DNA from: Pseudanabaena sp. Chao 1811
Lineage (GTDB): Bacteria > Cyanobacteriota > Cyanobacteriia > Pseudanabaenales > Pseudanabaenaceae
DNA length: 64,000 nucleotides
Direction: 5' to 3'
Assembly: GCF_027942295.1 (NCBI RefSeq)
Contig: NZ_CP101416.1
Coordinates: 4,202,501 to 4,266,500, forward strand
Each line of letters opens with the position of its first letter. Position 1 is the first letter of the stretch. A model generated the notes under the pieces. The model was not told where the DNA came from and made no database searches. It saw only the letters and a program-made list of their open reading frames with translations. A program made the position numbers and the translations under genes. Positions 17,369-26,000 of the stretch are shown piece after piece.

Positions 17369-17774
17369 AGATATAAGTTTAAATTTCAATTTTTCAGAGC
17401 GTTTACAGTGTTTTGCACGTTCTTAAGAGTGTGTTTGAGAAGTACCTATTTAGCATAAATTTCTGCTTTTACCCCCCTTAATCCCCCCTTACAAAGGGGG
17501 GAAACTCAAATCCTCCCCCTTACAAAGGGGGAGTTAGAGGGGGTAAAAACTTTTCAAACACGCTCTCAAACCTAAGTTAAGTTTTTAAAGTATTGCGTTG
17601 CAATACTTTAAAAATTGACTCAAGCCTAAACTGGCAGTAATTAGATTTCATCCTGTATGGTGAAGTTTTTTAGCGCAATGGGTTAAAAAACTTCACACAA
17701 GCGACTGGAGATGCTGTAATTACATCATCTTAGAGGTCTTAACACTTCAATACTAAAACGATACCTGTGTGTCT
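17369..17774. other. 406-bp divergent gap between thiS and the P-type ATPase
   Basis: It contains repeat C2 (17426-17566). After it comes a hairpin of TTTTTAAAGTATTGC with its complement near 17581-17615, and further short inverted repeats (GTGAAGTTTTTTAGC and GGTTAAAAAACTTCAC near 17660-17697). No open frame of merit is present. Promoters for both flanking genes must lie at its ends. Confidence 0.55.
17426..17566. repeat. Family C MITE-like element, copy C2
   Basis: A 141-bp element in the same orientation as C1 and close to it base for base. The left end is AGAGTGTGTTTGAGAAGT; the right end read inward is AGAGCGTGTTTGAAAAGT. The interior has paired C-rich and G-rich blocks. Its ends are better matched to each other than those of C1. 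Confidence 0.87.
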
Positions 17775-20267
17775 ATGTCTCAATCTACATCAGCAAATAT
17801 GCCAGACTTACCTGCGATCGCCACTAATACAGACATAGGGCTGAGTGAGGCTGAGGTCGCCGATAGAAAACGGCGTGGTGATATTAACGTCGTGGTCATG
17901 CGATCGAGCCGTACCTATAAGGACATCTTCCAAGAAAATGTTTTTACATTATTTAATGTTACCTTCGGAGTCGTTTTAGTCCTAATGACCGCGCTAGGAC
18001 AGTTTACCGATGCGATCTTTTCAGGATTTTCGGTATTTATGAATATTCTGGTGGGGGTTGCCCAAGAAATTCAAGCCAAGCTGACGCTGGATAAACTCGC
18101 CTTGTTATCGGTGCAAAAGGTGAAGGTGCGGCGGGATGGCGAAACAAAGGAAGTCCCTGTTGGCGAGTTGGTGCGCGATGATTTGATTGAGTTAAGTCCA
18201 GGCGATCGCGCTCCTGTGGATGGGGCGGTACTGATTTCCCAAAATGTGGAAATGGATGAGTCATTACTCACAGGCGAATCTGATCCCGTTGCTAAACAAA
18301 TTGGTGATATTGTTCTGTCTGGTTCTTTTTGTTTGGCAGGAAGTTGCGTATTTCGGGCGGAGAAGATTGGCAATGAAAGCTATGCAGTGAAGCTATCCCA
18401 GTCTTCAAGGGTCTATAAACGAGTATTTACCCCTTTACAGAAAAAGATTGATGTTTTAGTAGAAATCTTTATTCTTGTTCTAATTGTCGCTGCCTTTCTA
18501 CACCTTGCCTCTAGCCTCAATTCGGGACGTTCGATTGTTGATACAGTTCGCTATTCCTCGGTTATTATTAATAGCTTTGTACCCGCGGGGCTAATTCTTT
18601 CGATTAGTGTTGCCTTTGCGATCGGCGCAGTGGAGATTAGTAAGCGACGCACCTTAATTCAAAAAATTAATGCCGTTGACTCGATGAATAGTGTGCGGAT
18701 TCTCTGTACTGATAAAACGGGTACATTGACCCAAAACAAATTGGTGGTGAAGTCAATTGTGCCTTTAGGTGATACTGATGAAGATTCACTCAGAGAATTA
18801 ATTGCGCTCTATACAAACTTAATGGGAACACAGAATAGTAGCGCTAAAGCGATGGCAGCATTTACGGATAAACCCCGATCACCATCACAGTTTGTGAGTG
18901 AAGTCCCTTTTAGTTCTAGTCGGAAATGGGGGGCGATCACTATTGATATCGGTACAACGATCATGGTTGGTGCGCCTGAAATTTTATTCACCAGTCCTGA
19001 GACTCAAGAACAAGCCAAGCAATATGGTAGACAGGGCTTGCGGGCGATCGCAGTAGTCAGCAGTGAAGATAGCATTGATGCGACTGATAAAAATCCTGCA
19101 TTACCCAATAACAGACGCGATCGCGGTATCGTTCTGCTCGAAGACAGTCTGCGTCCCGATGTGATTGATACAATTGCCGAATTGCAAAACAAAAATATTC
19201 GGCTTAAAGTTATTTCAGGGGATAGCGTAGAAACGGTTGCCTCAATTGCGCGTCAAGCAGGAATTGCAGTTCCCGATGATGCTGTGTTTACGCAAAAGAC
19301 CTTAGAGGAAATGGATGCGTCCACCTTTAGTCGTTCTGCCGCCTATGGCTCCGTATTTGGCAGAATTACCCCTGACATGAAACGTCGGCTCATTTCGGCA
19401 ATGGTGAAGCGGGGTGGTTATGTGGGCATGGTTGGTGATGGGGTGAATGATGTACCTGCCTTTAAGGAAGCACAACTGGCAATCGCCATGAATGACGGTG
19501 CACAGATTAGCAAAGATGTCGCTGATATTGTCTTATTAGATAACAATCTCTCGGCCCTACCGCAAGCTTTCACCGCAGGCGATGAGATCAAACAAAAGAT
19601 TCTCTCTTCTGCTTTGCTCTACCTCACCAAAAATATTATGGTGATTCTCACAATTTCCTTTGCGGGATTTGTGCAGCTTCCTTTTCCTGTAGAACCTCGC
19701 CATATGACAGTTTTGACGATGGCGGTAGTTGGTTTACCGACGATCTGGATTGCCTTTGGTTGGCTCAAACCTAGACGTTTAGAAAACTTCCTGCGGGATG
19801 TTCTTGGTTACAGTTCCATTGCAGGGATCTTTGGGGCGATCGCTATGACTACAGGTTATGTCTTTTCCTATTACATCAGTGGTTGGGCTTTACTGAGAAC
19901 GCCCAATAGTACTACGATGATTGACTCAGATATATTTCAAGATATTGCCAAAGGTCAAGCCCAATGCGTTAGTACGATCATTGGCACAATTTTCTGTCTA
20001 TTAGTATTTTGGACTTTAACTAATGTTTCGATATGGAAAGTCCAAACCTTTGCGAAAAATTCTACAGCCACAATTCTTGGTATTGTCTCGGTTGGTTTAT
20101 CTATTCTATTGATGTTGCTATTTCCTACATTCTTTCAAGTGGAAGTTCCCGATCAATTTGGTTGGGCAATGATTATCTTTTTGCCAACTGCAAGTTATTA
20201 CCTATTGAGAATGTTGCAATCAAGTAAGCTATTTCGTCATTTGCCACGCTATCTCAGCCAACCATAA
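17775..20267 (+). CDS. Cation-transporting P-type ATPase
   Basis: An 830-residue P-type pump. The actuator motif TGES is at 166-169, the phosphorylation site DKTGTLTQN with Asp at 313, and the hinge GDGVNDV at 554-559. The membrane helices are two before the actuator, two before DKTGT, and a C-terminal bundle of about six after residue 600. No N-terminal heavy-metal domain or CPC motif is present. Helix 4 reads VIINSFVPAGLILSISVAFA, which has the PAGL form of the CtpE/CaxP-like group rather than the PEGL of SERCA; those members move calcium. Substrate is therefore probably Ca2+, by inference. The longest frame begins at GTG 17769; the ATG two codons later is preferred. Confidence 0.85.
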   Translation: MSQSTSANMPDLPAIATNTDIGLSEAEVADRKRRGDINVVVMRSSRTYKDIFQENVFTLFNVTFGVVLVLMTALGQFTDAIFSGFSVFMNILVGVAQEIQAKLTLDKLALLSVQKVKVRRDGETKEVPVGELVRDDLIELSPGDRAPVDGAVLISQNVEMDESLLTGESDPVAKQIGDIVLSGSFCLAGSCVFRAEKIGNESYAVKLSQSSRVYKRVFTPLQKKIDVLVEIFILVLIVAAFLHLASSLNSGRSIVDTVRYSSVIINSFVPAGLILSISVAFAIGAVEISKRRTLIQKINAVDSMNSVRILCTDKTGTLTQNKLVVKSIVPLGDTDEDSLRELIALYTNLMGTQNSSAKAMAAFTDKPRSPSQFVSEVPFSSSRKWGAITIDIGTTIMVGAPEILFTSPETQEQAKQYGRQGLRAIAVVSSEDSIDATDKNPALPNNRRDRGIVLLEDSLRPDVIDTIAELQNKNIRLKVISGDSVETVASIARQAGIAVPDDAVFTQKTLEEMDASTFSRSAAYGSVFGRITPDMKRRLISAMVKRGGYVGMVGDGVNDVPAFKEAQLAIAMNDGAQISKDVADIVLLDNNLSALPQAFTAGDEIKQKILSSALLYLTKNIMVILTISFAGFVQLPFPVEPRHMTVLTMAVVGLPTIWIAFGWLKPRRLENFLRDVLGYSSIAGIFGAIAMTTGYVFSYYISGWALLRTPNSTTMIDSDIFQDIAKGQAQCVSTIIGTIFCLLVFWTLTNVSIWKVQTFAKNSTATILGIVSVGLSILLMLLFPTFFQVEVPDQFGWAMIIFLPTASYYLLRMLQSSKLFRHLPRYLSQP

Positions 20268-20331
20268 ATTTAGGTTTCACCTATCTGAATTCTCAGAAAT
20301 CAACAACTTGGAAGAATGAACTAAAGAACCT

Positions 20332-20856
20332 ATGAAACATAAAACCAGCAAACGCCCGATCGCGATTACTATGTTAGCAACTACAATGATTGGCTCTAGT
20401 CTCTTGCTAATTTGCGATCGTCTATTTAACTTCTATATTTATCGCTTAATAGAAGCAAGTTCCCCTTTATTAGATAGTAATTCAACCAATTTACAAGTTG
20501 TGTCGGGAATTGCCTTCTTAGGTTTTGGATTTGTACCACTATTGTTAGCGATCGGTTTATTTTATTTAAAGTCTTGGGCTAGGTTTCTCAGTATTTTTCT
20601 CTTTAGTGCGGTGATGTTTCCCTCGATCGCAGCATCTTTGCACTGGGTATCACCACCCTCAGCAACTAAGCTTTTAGCAATTCCCACAGTTTTTGATGAT
20701 GCCCTCAGTGTTAATGTTGATGAACCAGTGTCTCGTCTGATGCTATTAAATCCATATATCGCGATTGGTAGTGCGATCGCCCTTGCGATCTTACTCACCC
20801 CTTCGATTGGTAAAGCTTTTCGGCATCGCCATATTCCTACCCATGAAGAAGATTAG
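20332..20856 (+). CDS. Hypothetical four-helix membrane protein
   Basis: A 174-residue protein I do not recognise. Four hydrophobic segments are visible: about 12-30 (ITMLATTMIGSSLLLIC), 55-82 (VVSGIAFLGFGFVPLLLAIG), 85-105 (ARFLSIFLFSAVMFPSIAAS) and 145-160 (YIAIGSAIALAILLT). The C-terminus is basic then acidic (FRHRHIPTHEED). It follows the P-type ATPase on the same strand after 64 bp and could be co-transcribed as an accessory protein. A bidirectional hairpin follows it. Confidence 0.6.
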   Translation: MKHKTSKRPIAITMLATTMIGSSLLLICDRLFNFYIYRLIEASSPLLDSNSTNLQVVSGIAFLGFGFVPLLLAIGLFYLKSWARFLSIFLFSAVMFPSIAASLHWVSPPSATKLLAIPTVFDDALSVNVDEPVSRLMLLNPYIAIGSAIALAILLTPSIGKAFRHRHIPTHEED

Positions 20857-20880
20857 ATGGCGATCGCCATTCTCAATGGT

Positions 20881-20917
20881 TGGTGAAAGAGAAACCCAAA
20901 GAGCTTCTCTTTCACCA
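20881..20917. terminator. Hairpin between convergent genes
   Basis: TGGTGAAAGAGAA pairs with TTCTCTTTCACCA around ACCCAAAGAGC, between the stops of the membrane protein (+) and the REC-GGDEF gene (-). It can serve both. Confidence 0.75.
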
Positions 20918-20919
20918 AT

Positions 20920-21951
20920 TTATTTAGTGATTTCTTCGATATAGACACGATTACCACCAGATTTTTGGGCTTGCTCAAGCGATTGCTGCGATAGAGATAC
21001 AAGTTCATTAAAACTCACCTCGTACTCATCACTAGAAGCCGTTGGGATCTTTTGATCTCCTAAATATTGCACTACGCCACCAATGCTGATGGTAAGAGGA
21101 AATAGCAATCCTGAAGAAACTGAGATGGGATGACTACGAATACTTGTCAATAAATCATTAGCAAGTTGCAAGCCATTGTTAGCCTCAAGGTGGGGGGTAA
21201 CACACACAAACACATCCAAGCCATAACGATAAATCAAACTATGCGCCGCACAACTATGGCTTAGTCTCCCCGCGATCGCCTTAATTGTTTCGTCACCAAC
21301 TTTGTCACCATAGGCTTGAGTAATTTGTTCAAAACCATCAATATCAATAATCAAAATACTCAGAAAGCCATAGCCTTTGTATTTGCCATAGCCTTTGAAT
21401 TGGCGCATTATTTTAGGAATTATGTCCGCAAAAGTGCGCTCATTGAGAACATTCGTTAAGGGATCGGATAAGGCAAGCGTATCTAGCAAATCATTTTGAG
21501 CTAACAGCCTTTGATTAGTCCATGTCAAAGACTTGATCAGTGCATTGACACGCATTCCTGTGCGGATCCTTGCCTTGAACTCAGGATAATCAATCGGATT
21601 ATCTAGAAATTCATCTACGCCTGTATCTAGACCTATTTGACGCTGTTGAGAGTTTAAGGCTTCAGTAATTAAGATGAAGTAGGTTGTCATGAGTTCAGGA
21701 TGGGCAATATTTGCCTTGACTCGATGACACAATGCTAATCCTGAAACATCAGGGATATTCCAATCCGCAAGAACGATCGCAGGCTTTTTTTGTAAAATTA
21801 TGTCCCAAGCTTTTTCACCACTTGTTTCTACAATGTACTGATATTTTTCTGATGTTAAAATTCTGGAGATCTCAGATAGGAGTTTAAGATCTCCACTAGT
21901 GACTAGAATTAACGAATTATGACGATAGTATTTTAATTTGCGAAAATCCAA
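20920..21951 (-). CDS. Receiver protein with degenerate GGDEF domain
   Basis: A 343-residue two-domain protein. The N-terminal receiver keeps the phospho-acceptor (VLADWNIPD, Asp 63), but the acidic pair normally found after the first strand is replaced (LILVTSGD). The GGDEF domain starts near 160 (LALSDPLTNVLNERTF). Its active-site loop, normally RxGGDEF, reads YRYGLDVFV near residue 239, so the signature is lost and diguanylate cyclase activity is unlikely. It may instead bind c-di-GMP or GTP, or act as a protein scaffold. The start is TTG at 21951, supported by GAGG 8 bases upstream and by the lack of an early in-frame ATG. Confidence 0.87.
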   Translation of the reverse strand: MDFRKLKYYRHNSLILVTSGDLKLLSEISRILTSEKYQYIVETSGEKAWDIILQKKPAIVLADWNIPDVSGLALCHRVKANIAHPELMTTYFILITEALNSQQRQIGLDTGVDEFLDNPIDYPEFKARIRTGMRVNALIKSLTWTNQRLLAQNDLLDTLALSDPLTNVLNERTFADIIPKIMRQFKGYGKYKGYGFLSILIIDIDGFEQITQAYGDKVGDETIKAIAGRLSHSCAAHSLIYRYGLDVFVCVTPHLEANNGLQLANDLLTSIRSHPISVSSGLLFPLTISIGGVVQYLGDQKIPTASSDEYEVSFNELVSLSQQSLEQAQKSGGNRVYIEEITK

Positions 21952-22156
21952 GGTATTTGCCTCGACATATCTAAACTCTCAAAATTCACCTTGTCGGAAC
22001 CAAATGTAATTTAAGTAGGCTTGTACCTACCTAATTACATTTGGAAATACTCGCAGCTTGTTTCAATAACCTCGCCAATTTCTAGGCTAGACATTGAAAC
22101 GGGCTTTGCCCGCTTCAATAAACATACGAAACTTTTATGGCGAAAAATACTATGGA

Positions 22157-23068
22157 TTATTTTTTGCCCCATCCAAATAATCCTCCCTTTTTTTCTGGTG
22201 GCTTTTCGGGAGTTTTTGCTGATGTAGCAATATTAACTTGATTGATGTACTTCAGTGCAGTTGGTTCTTTGGGATCGAGTTTAAGGGCTTTTTGGAAACT
22301 TGCTTTGGCGATCGCTGCTGCATTTTGATTCATCTGGACTAAACCTTTGAGGGCGTAAACCTTGGCATTGTTGGGATCAAGCTTTTCTGCTGCAATTAAC
22401 TCTTTAAGCGCTTCAGTCCATTGTTTTTTGCTAATGAATAGCTCAGCCATATTGAGATTCCGCAATGCTGGCGATTGAGCAGGTTTAGGCGCAACACCAC
22501 TTGCCTGTCCATTGCCATTTTGTCCCATGCTCTGATTTGGGCTGGGAGCAGCAGAGGCTGCACTACTACCCGTTGTAAAGCTAAGGCTAGATTGAGTCAT
22601 CAAATATACGAGGTTTAGCTCACTGAGGGTTGCTGTATATTCCAAGATGGCATCGAGGTTTTCATATTGCTTTGGCGCAATTTGCTCTACAAACTGTGCA
22701 TAGGTGATTTCGTGGGGTATGCGATACAGCTTTTGAGCAATTTCCGAACTAAGGGTGAGAGCGCTGTCTTTTTGTTTTTGGCTTTGAGCAAATATTCTCA
22801 AGGTGGCTAAATATTCACCGCGATCGCGATCGCTATTTAGTACTTGATAGGCAGGGCTAACCATCTTGGAGAAATACTTGGTAGCAGTTTCCTTTTCTTC
22901 TTCAGTGCGCCCAAATACATCAGGATGCAGAATTTTAGCAAGTTTGAGAAATTTTTTGCGGATATGTGCCGCATCGGTGGTTAACGGTAGACCGAGTATG
23001 GCGTAATGATCGCTAACACCGAAGCTGGCAAGTCCTTTGTCGATTTTAAAGTTTTCTGGCTTTCCCAC
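22157..23068 (-). CDS. J-domain and TPR co-chaperone
   Basis: About 303 residues. The N-terminal J domain (about 19-85) has the HPD tripeptide at 48-50, which activates Hsp70 ATPase. A Gly/Ser/Pro/Gln linker sits near 170-205. C-terminal TPR repeats (ELFISKKQWTEALKELIAAE, then KVYALKGLVQMNQ) follow, and the end is basic (PPEKKGGLFGWGKK). The longest frame starts at GTG 23077, but AGAGG lies 8 bases before the GTG at 23068, which is chosen. The first 88 bases overlap the end of the upstream substrate-binding-protein gene in another frame. The J domain needs an Hsp70; one Hsp70-like protein lies at 47355. Confidence 0.85.
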   Translation of the reverse strand: MGKPENFKIDKGLASFGVSDHYAILGLPLTTDAAHIRKKFLKLAKILHPDVFGRTEEEKETATKYFSKMVSPAYQVLNSDRDRGEYLATLRIFAQSQKQKDSALTLSSEIAQKLYRIPHEITYAQFVEQIAPKQYENLDAILEYTATLSELNLVYLMTQSSLSFTTGSSAASAAPSPNQSMGQNGNGQASGVAPKPAQSPALRNLNMAELFISKKQWTEALKELIAAEKLDPNNAKVYALKGLVQMNQNAAAIAKASFQKALKLDPKEPTALKYINQVNIATSAKTPEKPPEKKGGLFGWGKK

Positions 23069-23889
23069 AGGTTCCACCTCTTAAGTATCTGTTCGAGTTT
23101 ACCGTCTTGAATCATCTCAGTTAAAGCCTTATCGATCGCTTTTTTTAGTGATACATCATCTTTATTGACGATTGCCACTAAGCGAATCGGGATTAAAGGC
23201 TCACCAACAATTATAAAGTTAGGATTGTTTCGTACCTGCCACACCGCGACAGGTTCATCAAGGATCATTGCATCAAGTTGGCGATCGCGTAATTGGATAA
23301 TCATCCGATCAAGATCCCTTGATGAAAATAGACGAATAGCATTGCCCCTGTTTTTATTATAGGTTTCGGCGATCGCTGCACCACCACTATTTGCTACAAC
23401 ACCAACCCGTTTGCCGATCATGTCACGCAAAGACTTGATTTGTGTGCCATCTGCCCGAATCAGCAATCTCTGGGCGCTACGGTAATAGGGATTGGTTTCG
23501 ATGAATTTCCCCTTAGTATCACCTGTTTCTAATGCTCCCTCTTCTCTCGCACTGAGCAGGAGATCAACCTGTCTTGATGATAAATTTTCGGGCTGGGTTG
23601 TCCAAGGAATATTAATCGGACGTGGCTCAATATTTAATCTTGCGGCAATTTCTTGAATAATCTCCAATTCAAAGCCATCATAAAACTGGGTTTTGGTATT
23701 CCAGAACATATAAGGACCGCCAATTGCAGCATCGATCCCGACGCGTAAATGTCCACGACGCATCACAATCCCTAAGCTGCTATCTTCGGCAAATGCGGGA
23801 GTGGAGAATGGGGCAATGTTGCTGACAAACCCAAGACTTACGCCTGCGTAGATTGCCAAACAAGTGAATTTTTGGATGTACTTCAACAT
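22981..23889 (-). CDS. Periplasmic amino-acid-type solute-binding protein
   Basis: A 302-residue family 3 solute-binding protein (SBP_bac_3). It has a signal peptide (about 1-35, with basic MLKYIQKF, hydrophobic core and AFAED cleavage region). Typical family blocks are GHLRVGIDAAIGGPYMFWN, FYDGFELEIIQEIAARLNIE, then IGKRVGVVANSGGAA, then QLDAMILDEPVAV, then ILKRWNLWES. It binds a polar amino acid or similar ligand outside the inner membrane and would deliver it to an ABC permease or sense it; no permease is next to it. The core of the family ends near ILKRWNLW; about 30 further residues are encoded within the J-domain gene's start. Confidence 0.85.
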   Translation of the reverse strand: MLKYIQKFTCLAIYAGVSLGFVSNIAPFSTPAFAEDSSLGIVMRRGHLRVGIDAAIGGPYMFWNTKTQFYDGFELEIIQEIAARLNIEPRPINIPWTTQPENLSSRQVDLLLSAREEGALETGDTKGKFIETNPYYRSAQRLLIRADGTQIKSLRDMIGKRVGVVANSGGAAIAETYNKNRGNAIRLFSSRDLDRMIIQLRDRQLDAMILDEPVAVWQVRNNPNFIIVGEPLIPIRLVAIVNKDDVSLKKAIDKALTEMIQDGKLEQILKRWNLWESQKTLKSTKDLPASVLAIITPYSVYR

Positions 23890-23957
23890 TTAATATGCTT
23901 GCTTTTCTCGGCAATTCTAAGAATACAGTGCTTTGCACTGGCGTTGCACTGTAGGTT

Positions 23958-24068
23958 TATAGTGCTTTTGAAATGTAGGTATTCCTATTTTAAGTGGTTT
24001 ACGCTGTGCGTGAGCCACAGTTTTTTAGGTTTTATATTTTATTGTGCCCAGCTACTTAAAGCACTATA
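23958..24068. repeat. Family B-like element between two genes
   Basis: Outer ends TATAGTGCTTTT and AAAGCACTATA are inverted. The inside resembles family B (GTTTACGCTGTGCGTGAGCC, then TTTTATATTTTATTGTGCCC, then AGCTACTTAA). It fills the gap between two minus-strand genes and reaches past the stop codon of the one at 24064. Confidence 0.65.
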
Positions 24069-24768
24069 AACGTTGCAAAATTCGATAGAAAGTAGTTTTC
24101 CCAGGATATTGATCAAATGCTCCTTCAAACGTTGTACCTGTTAACCAAGAAAATTCTGATTGAAAGGGGGAATTGGACAGGATTAAATTACAACCATCAT
24201 TCATACAAATGCCAATATGCCACTGTCCATTGGTGTAGTCTGTACCATTCGCGATCGCAATATCTCCGCGTACAGTTTGCTTTTGGTCAATGCGTTTACC
24301 TTGACCTTTATCTAAGTCTGTAACTATAGAAGGAACATATAGAGTATTCTGCCCAACTTGATAGCCCAAGGCGCGATCAAGCACCATATTTACCATACGC
24401 GCACAGGCTAACTTGCCATTACTCGTATTAGGTTCATACAGACTACTTCTACCCAAAAGATCGCGGGATAAAGCCGTTTGAAAAATTTTTTCAGGAGTCT
24501 TTAAGTCATTTTTAGTATTGGTATTTCCAGAATTGTATCCAGAATTTGGGCGCTGATTTGCTTGGATTACCTTGCTCAGTTCTTGGTATTTAGGCTCACT
24601 AGCTGTTAAGTCAGTAGTACTCGCTTTATAAGCATCGTATTGAACCTTACCCCACTGCATCACTGGTTTGCCTACTACCGCTAAAATTGCGAGAATGCCC
24701 ACAGTGATCAAAAATCCTCTGCTTACTTTGGGGCGAGTTCCCGATTTTGGTAGCTCATTCTCACTCAT
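24064..24768 (-). CDS. Membrane-anchored NlpC/P60- or CHAP-like putative peptidase
   Basis: A 234-residue protein with one N-terminal membrane helix (about 20-36, FLITVGILAILAVVGK) and a linker rich in Asn, Ser and Gly. The C-terminal domain has the look of a papain-fold cell-wall hydrolase: a Cys in GKLACARMVNMVLDR near 122, then GDIAIANG, then a His in GQWHIGIC near 188. The third catalytic residue is not certain. If active it would cut peptide bridges of peptidoglycan in the periplasm. AGAGG is present 8 bases before the ATG. The assignment rests on the Cys/His spacing only. Confidence 0.6.
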   Translation of the reverse strand: MSENELPKSGTRPKVSRGFLITVGILAILAVVGKPVMQWGKVQYDAYKASTTDLTASEPKYQELSKVIQANQRPNSGYNSGNTNTKNDLKTPEKIFQTALSRDLLGRSSLYEPNTSNGKLACARMVNMVLDRALGYQVGQNTLYVPSIVTDLDKGQGKRIDQKQTVRGDIAIANGTDYTNGQWHIGICMNDGCNLILSNSPFQSEFSWLTGTTFEGAFDQYPGKTTFYRILQRL

Positions 24769-24903
24769 ATTTCTAGCCTCTGTGACGATTTAAGACTGAC
24801 TCAGTATGATTTCTAGAATTAGCTATGGGGAATTTTGTTGCCTAAACGTTTAATCTAAAGCCATAATCTCGTGCATGGATCAACCTTCACGGCTGCAAAA
24901 ATC

Positions 24904-25923
24904 ATGAAAATCAAAGCCACCATCCCTTCAATTAGGCTGTTTACTATAGCGAATAAGCGGCGATCGCGGACTTATTTGGGCAGAGCATCACTCATCTTGC
25001 TCTGCTCTTTGGTAAGCATAGGTACAGGTGAGTTGATACCCTTAGCCGCGATCGCGAAACCTTTATTGTTAGCCCAATCTAACAACAAAGGTTATGGCTT
25101 GGGTTTACCCAAAAGCGCAAGTACAGGAGGGGGGACAAGGCTTGTGAATCGAGATAGCCTAGAAATAGATGAAAACGCTTCTACTACGCAACCTCGCCGT
25201 GGGGTTATACCTTCGGTACGGAGCAGAGATAGATCCCCTGCATTACTAATGCGACAGCTACAGCCACAACCTCTCCTAACATTGATTACGCCTGAGGATG
25301 GGGGGCGGACAGCCAATGCTCAACCTACTTTGTATTGGTATTTGTATGATCAACCCAAACAAAGGTCTTCATCTACTAATGATCTTGAGCATCATGTCAA
25401 CGAAACGGATGAGACGACTCACACAACAGAGTCTCAGGATTGTTTTGTCGGACAACTTCGCGTCATCTTGACGAAGGATCAAAAAGACACAACGATAATA
25501 TTTCAAACCAAGTTAACAATGAAAAGTGGCTTGTCCAGCTTCAAATTGCCGATCGCAGCTTCTTTGCAACCATCTAAAAGCTACCGTTGGGAAATCACAT
25601 TACCAGATCAACAAAATGAACTGGAAGAGGACGTAATTGTAAGTGGCTGGATTGTGTATTCCCCTCCTGAAAGTAGTCTGCAAAAGTCTTTGATGCGTGC
25701 TTTGACAACTCGCGATCGCGCCAAGATTTATGCTGAAGCGGGATATTGGTTTGAAGCGATCGATGACTATACTCGTTGGTTGAAGCTGAATCCTAACGAT
25801 CTCAAAACCAGAAGTGCCAGAAATGAAATCTTGAAATCAGGATTTGCTACCAATAAAAACTTAGATATTGATGCTTTTATTGGGTTACTAAATACCGACG
25901 CACCAAAATCATCAGTTAAGTAA
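24904..25923 (+). CDS. DUF928 family protein
   Basis: A 339-residue secreted or periplasmic protein. It begins with a basic N-region and hydrophobic segment (about 27-50, ASLILLCSLVSIGTGELIPLAA) that acts as a signal. The middle has the DUF928 pattern: TLITPEDGGRTANAQPTLYWYL near 125-146, SYRWEITLPD, and at the end DRAKIYAEAGYWFEAIDDYT, the conserved helical hairpin of the family. A low-complexity stretch (GYGLGLPKSASTGGGTRLV) joins signal and domain. Function unknown; DUF928 genes are often near CHASE2 or adhesion-like genes in cyanobacteria, not seen here. A longer GTG start (24871) is possible. Confidence 0.75.
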   Translation: MKIKATIPSIRLFTIANKRRSRTYLGRASLILLCSLVSIGTGELIPLAAIAKPLLLAQSNNKGYGLGLPKSASTGGGTRLVNRDSLEIDENASTTQPRRGVIPSVRSRDRSPALLMRQLQPQPLLTLITPEDGGRTANAQPTLYWYLYDQPKQRSSSTNDLEHHVNETDETTHTTESQDCFVGQLRVILTKDQKDTTIIFQTKLTMKSGLSSFKLPIAASLQPSKSYRWEITLPDQQNELEEDVIVSGWIVYSPPESSLQKSLMRALTTRDRAKIYAEAGYWFEAIDDYTRWLKLNPNDLKTRSARNEILKSGFATNKNLDIDAFIGLLNTDAPKSSVK

Positions 25924-26000
25924 TGTTTGTCTCTCTTTGCTCATCCATATTTTTACTCTGACTAATTTACTGTAAATATCAGCAAATAACAGAAAACAAG

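Noticed and set aside
22021-22227. 68-codon + strand frame
   Set aside because: It covers an intergenic region with inverted repeats and runs antisense into the J-domain gene; no start signal.
23872-24069. 65-codon + strand frame
   Set aside because: It lies across a family B-like repeat between two minus-strand genes and is repeat-derived.
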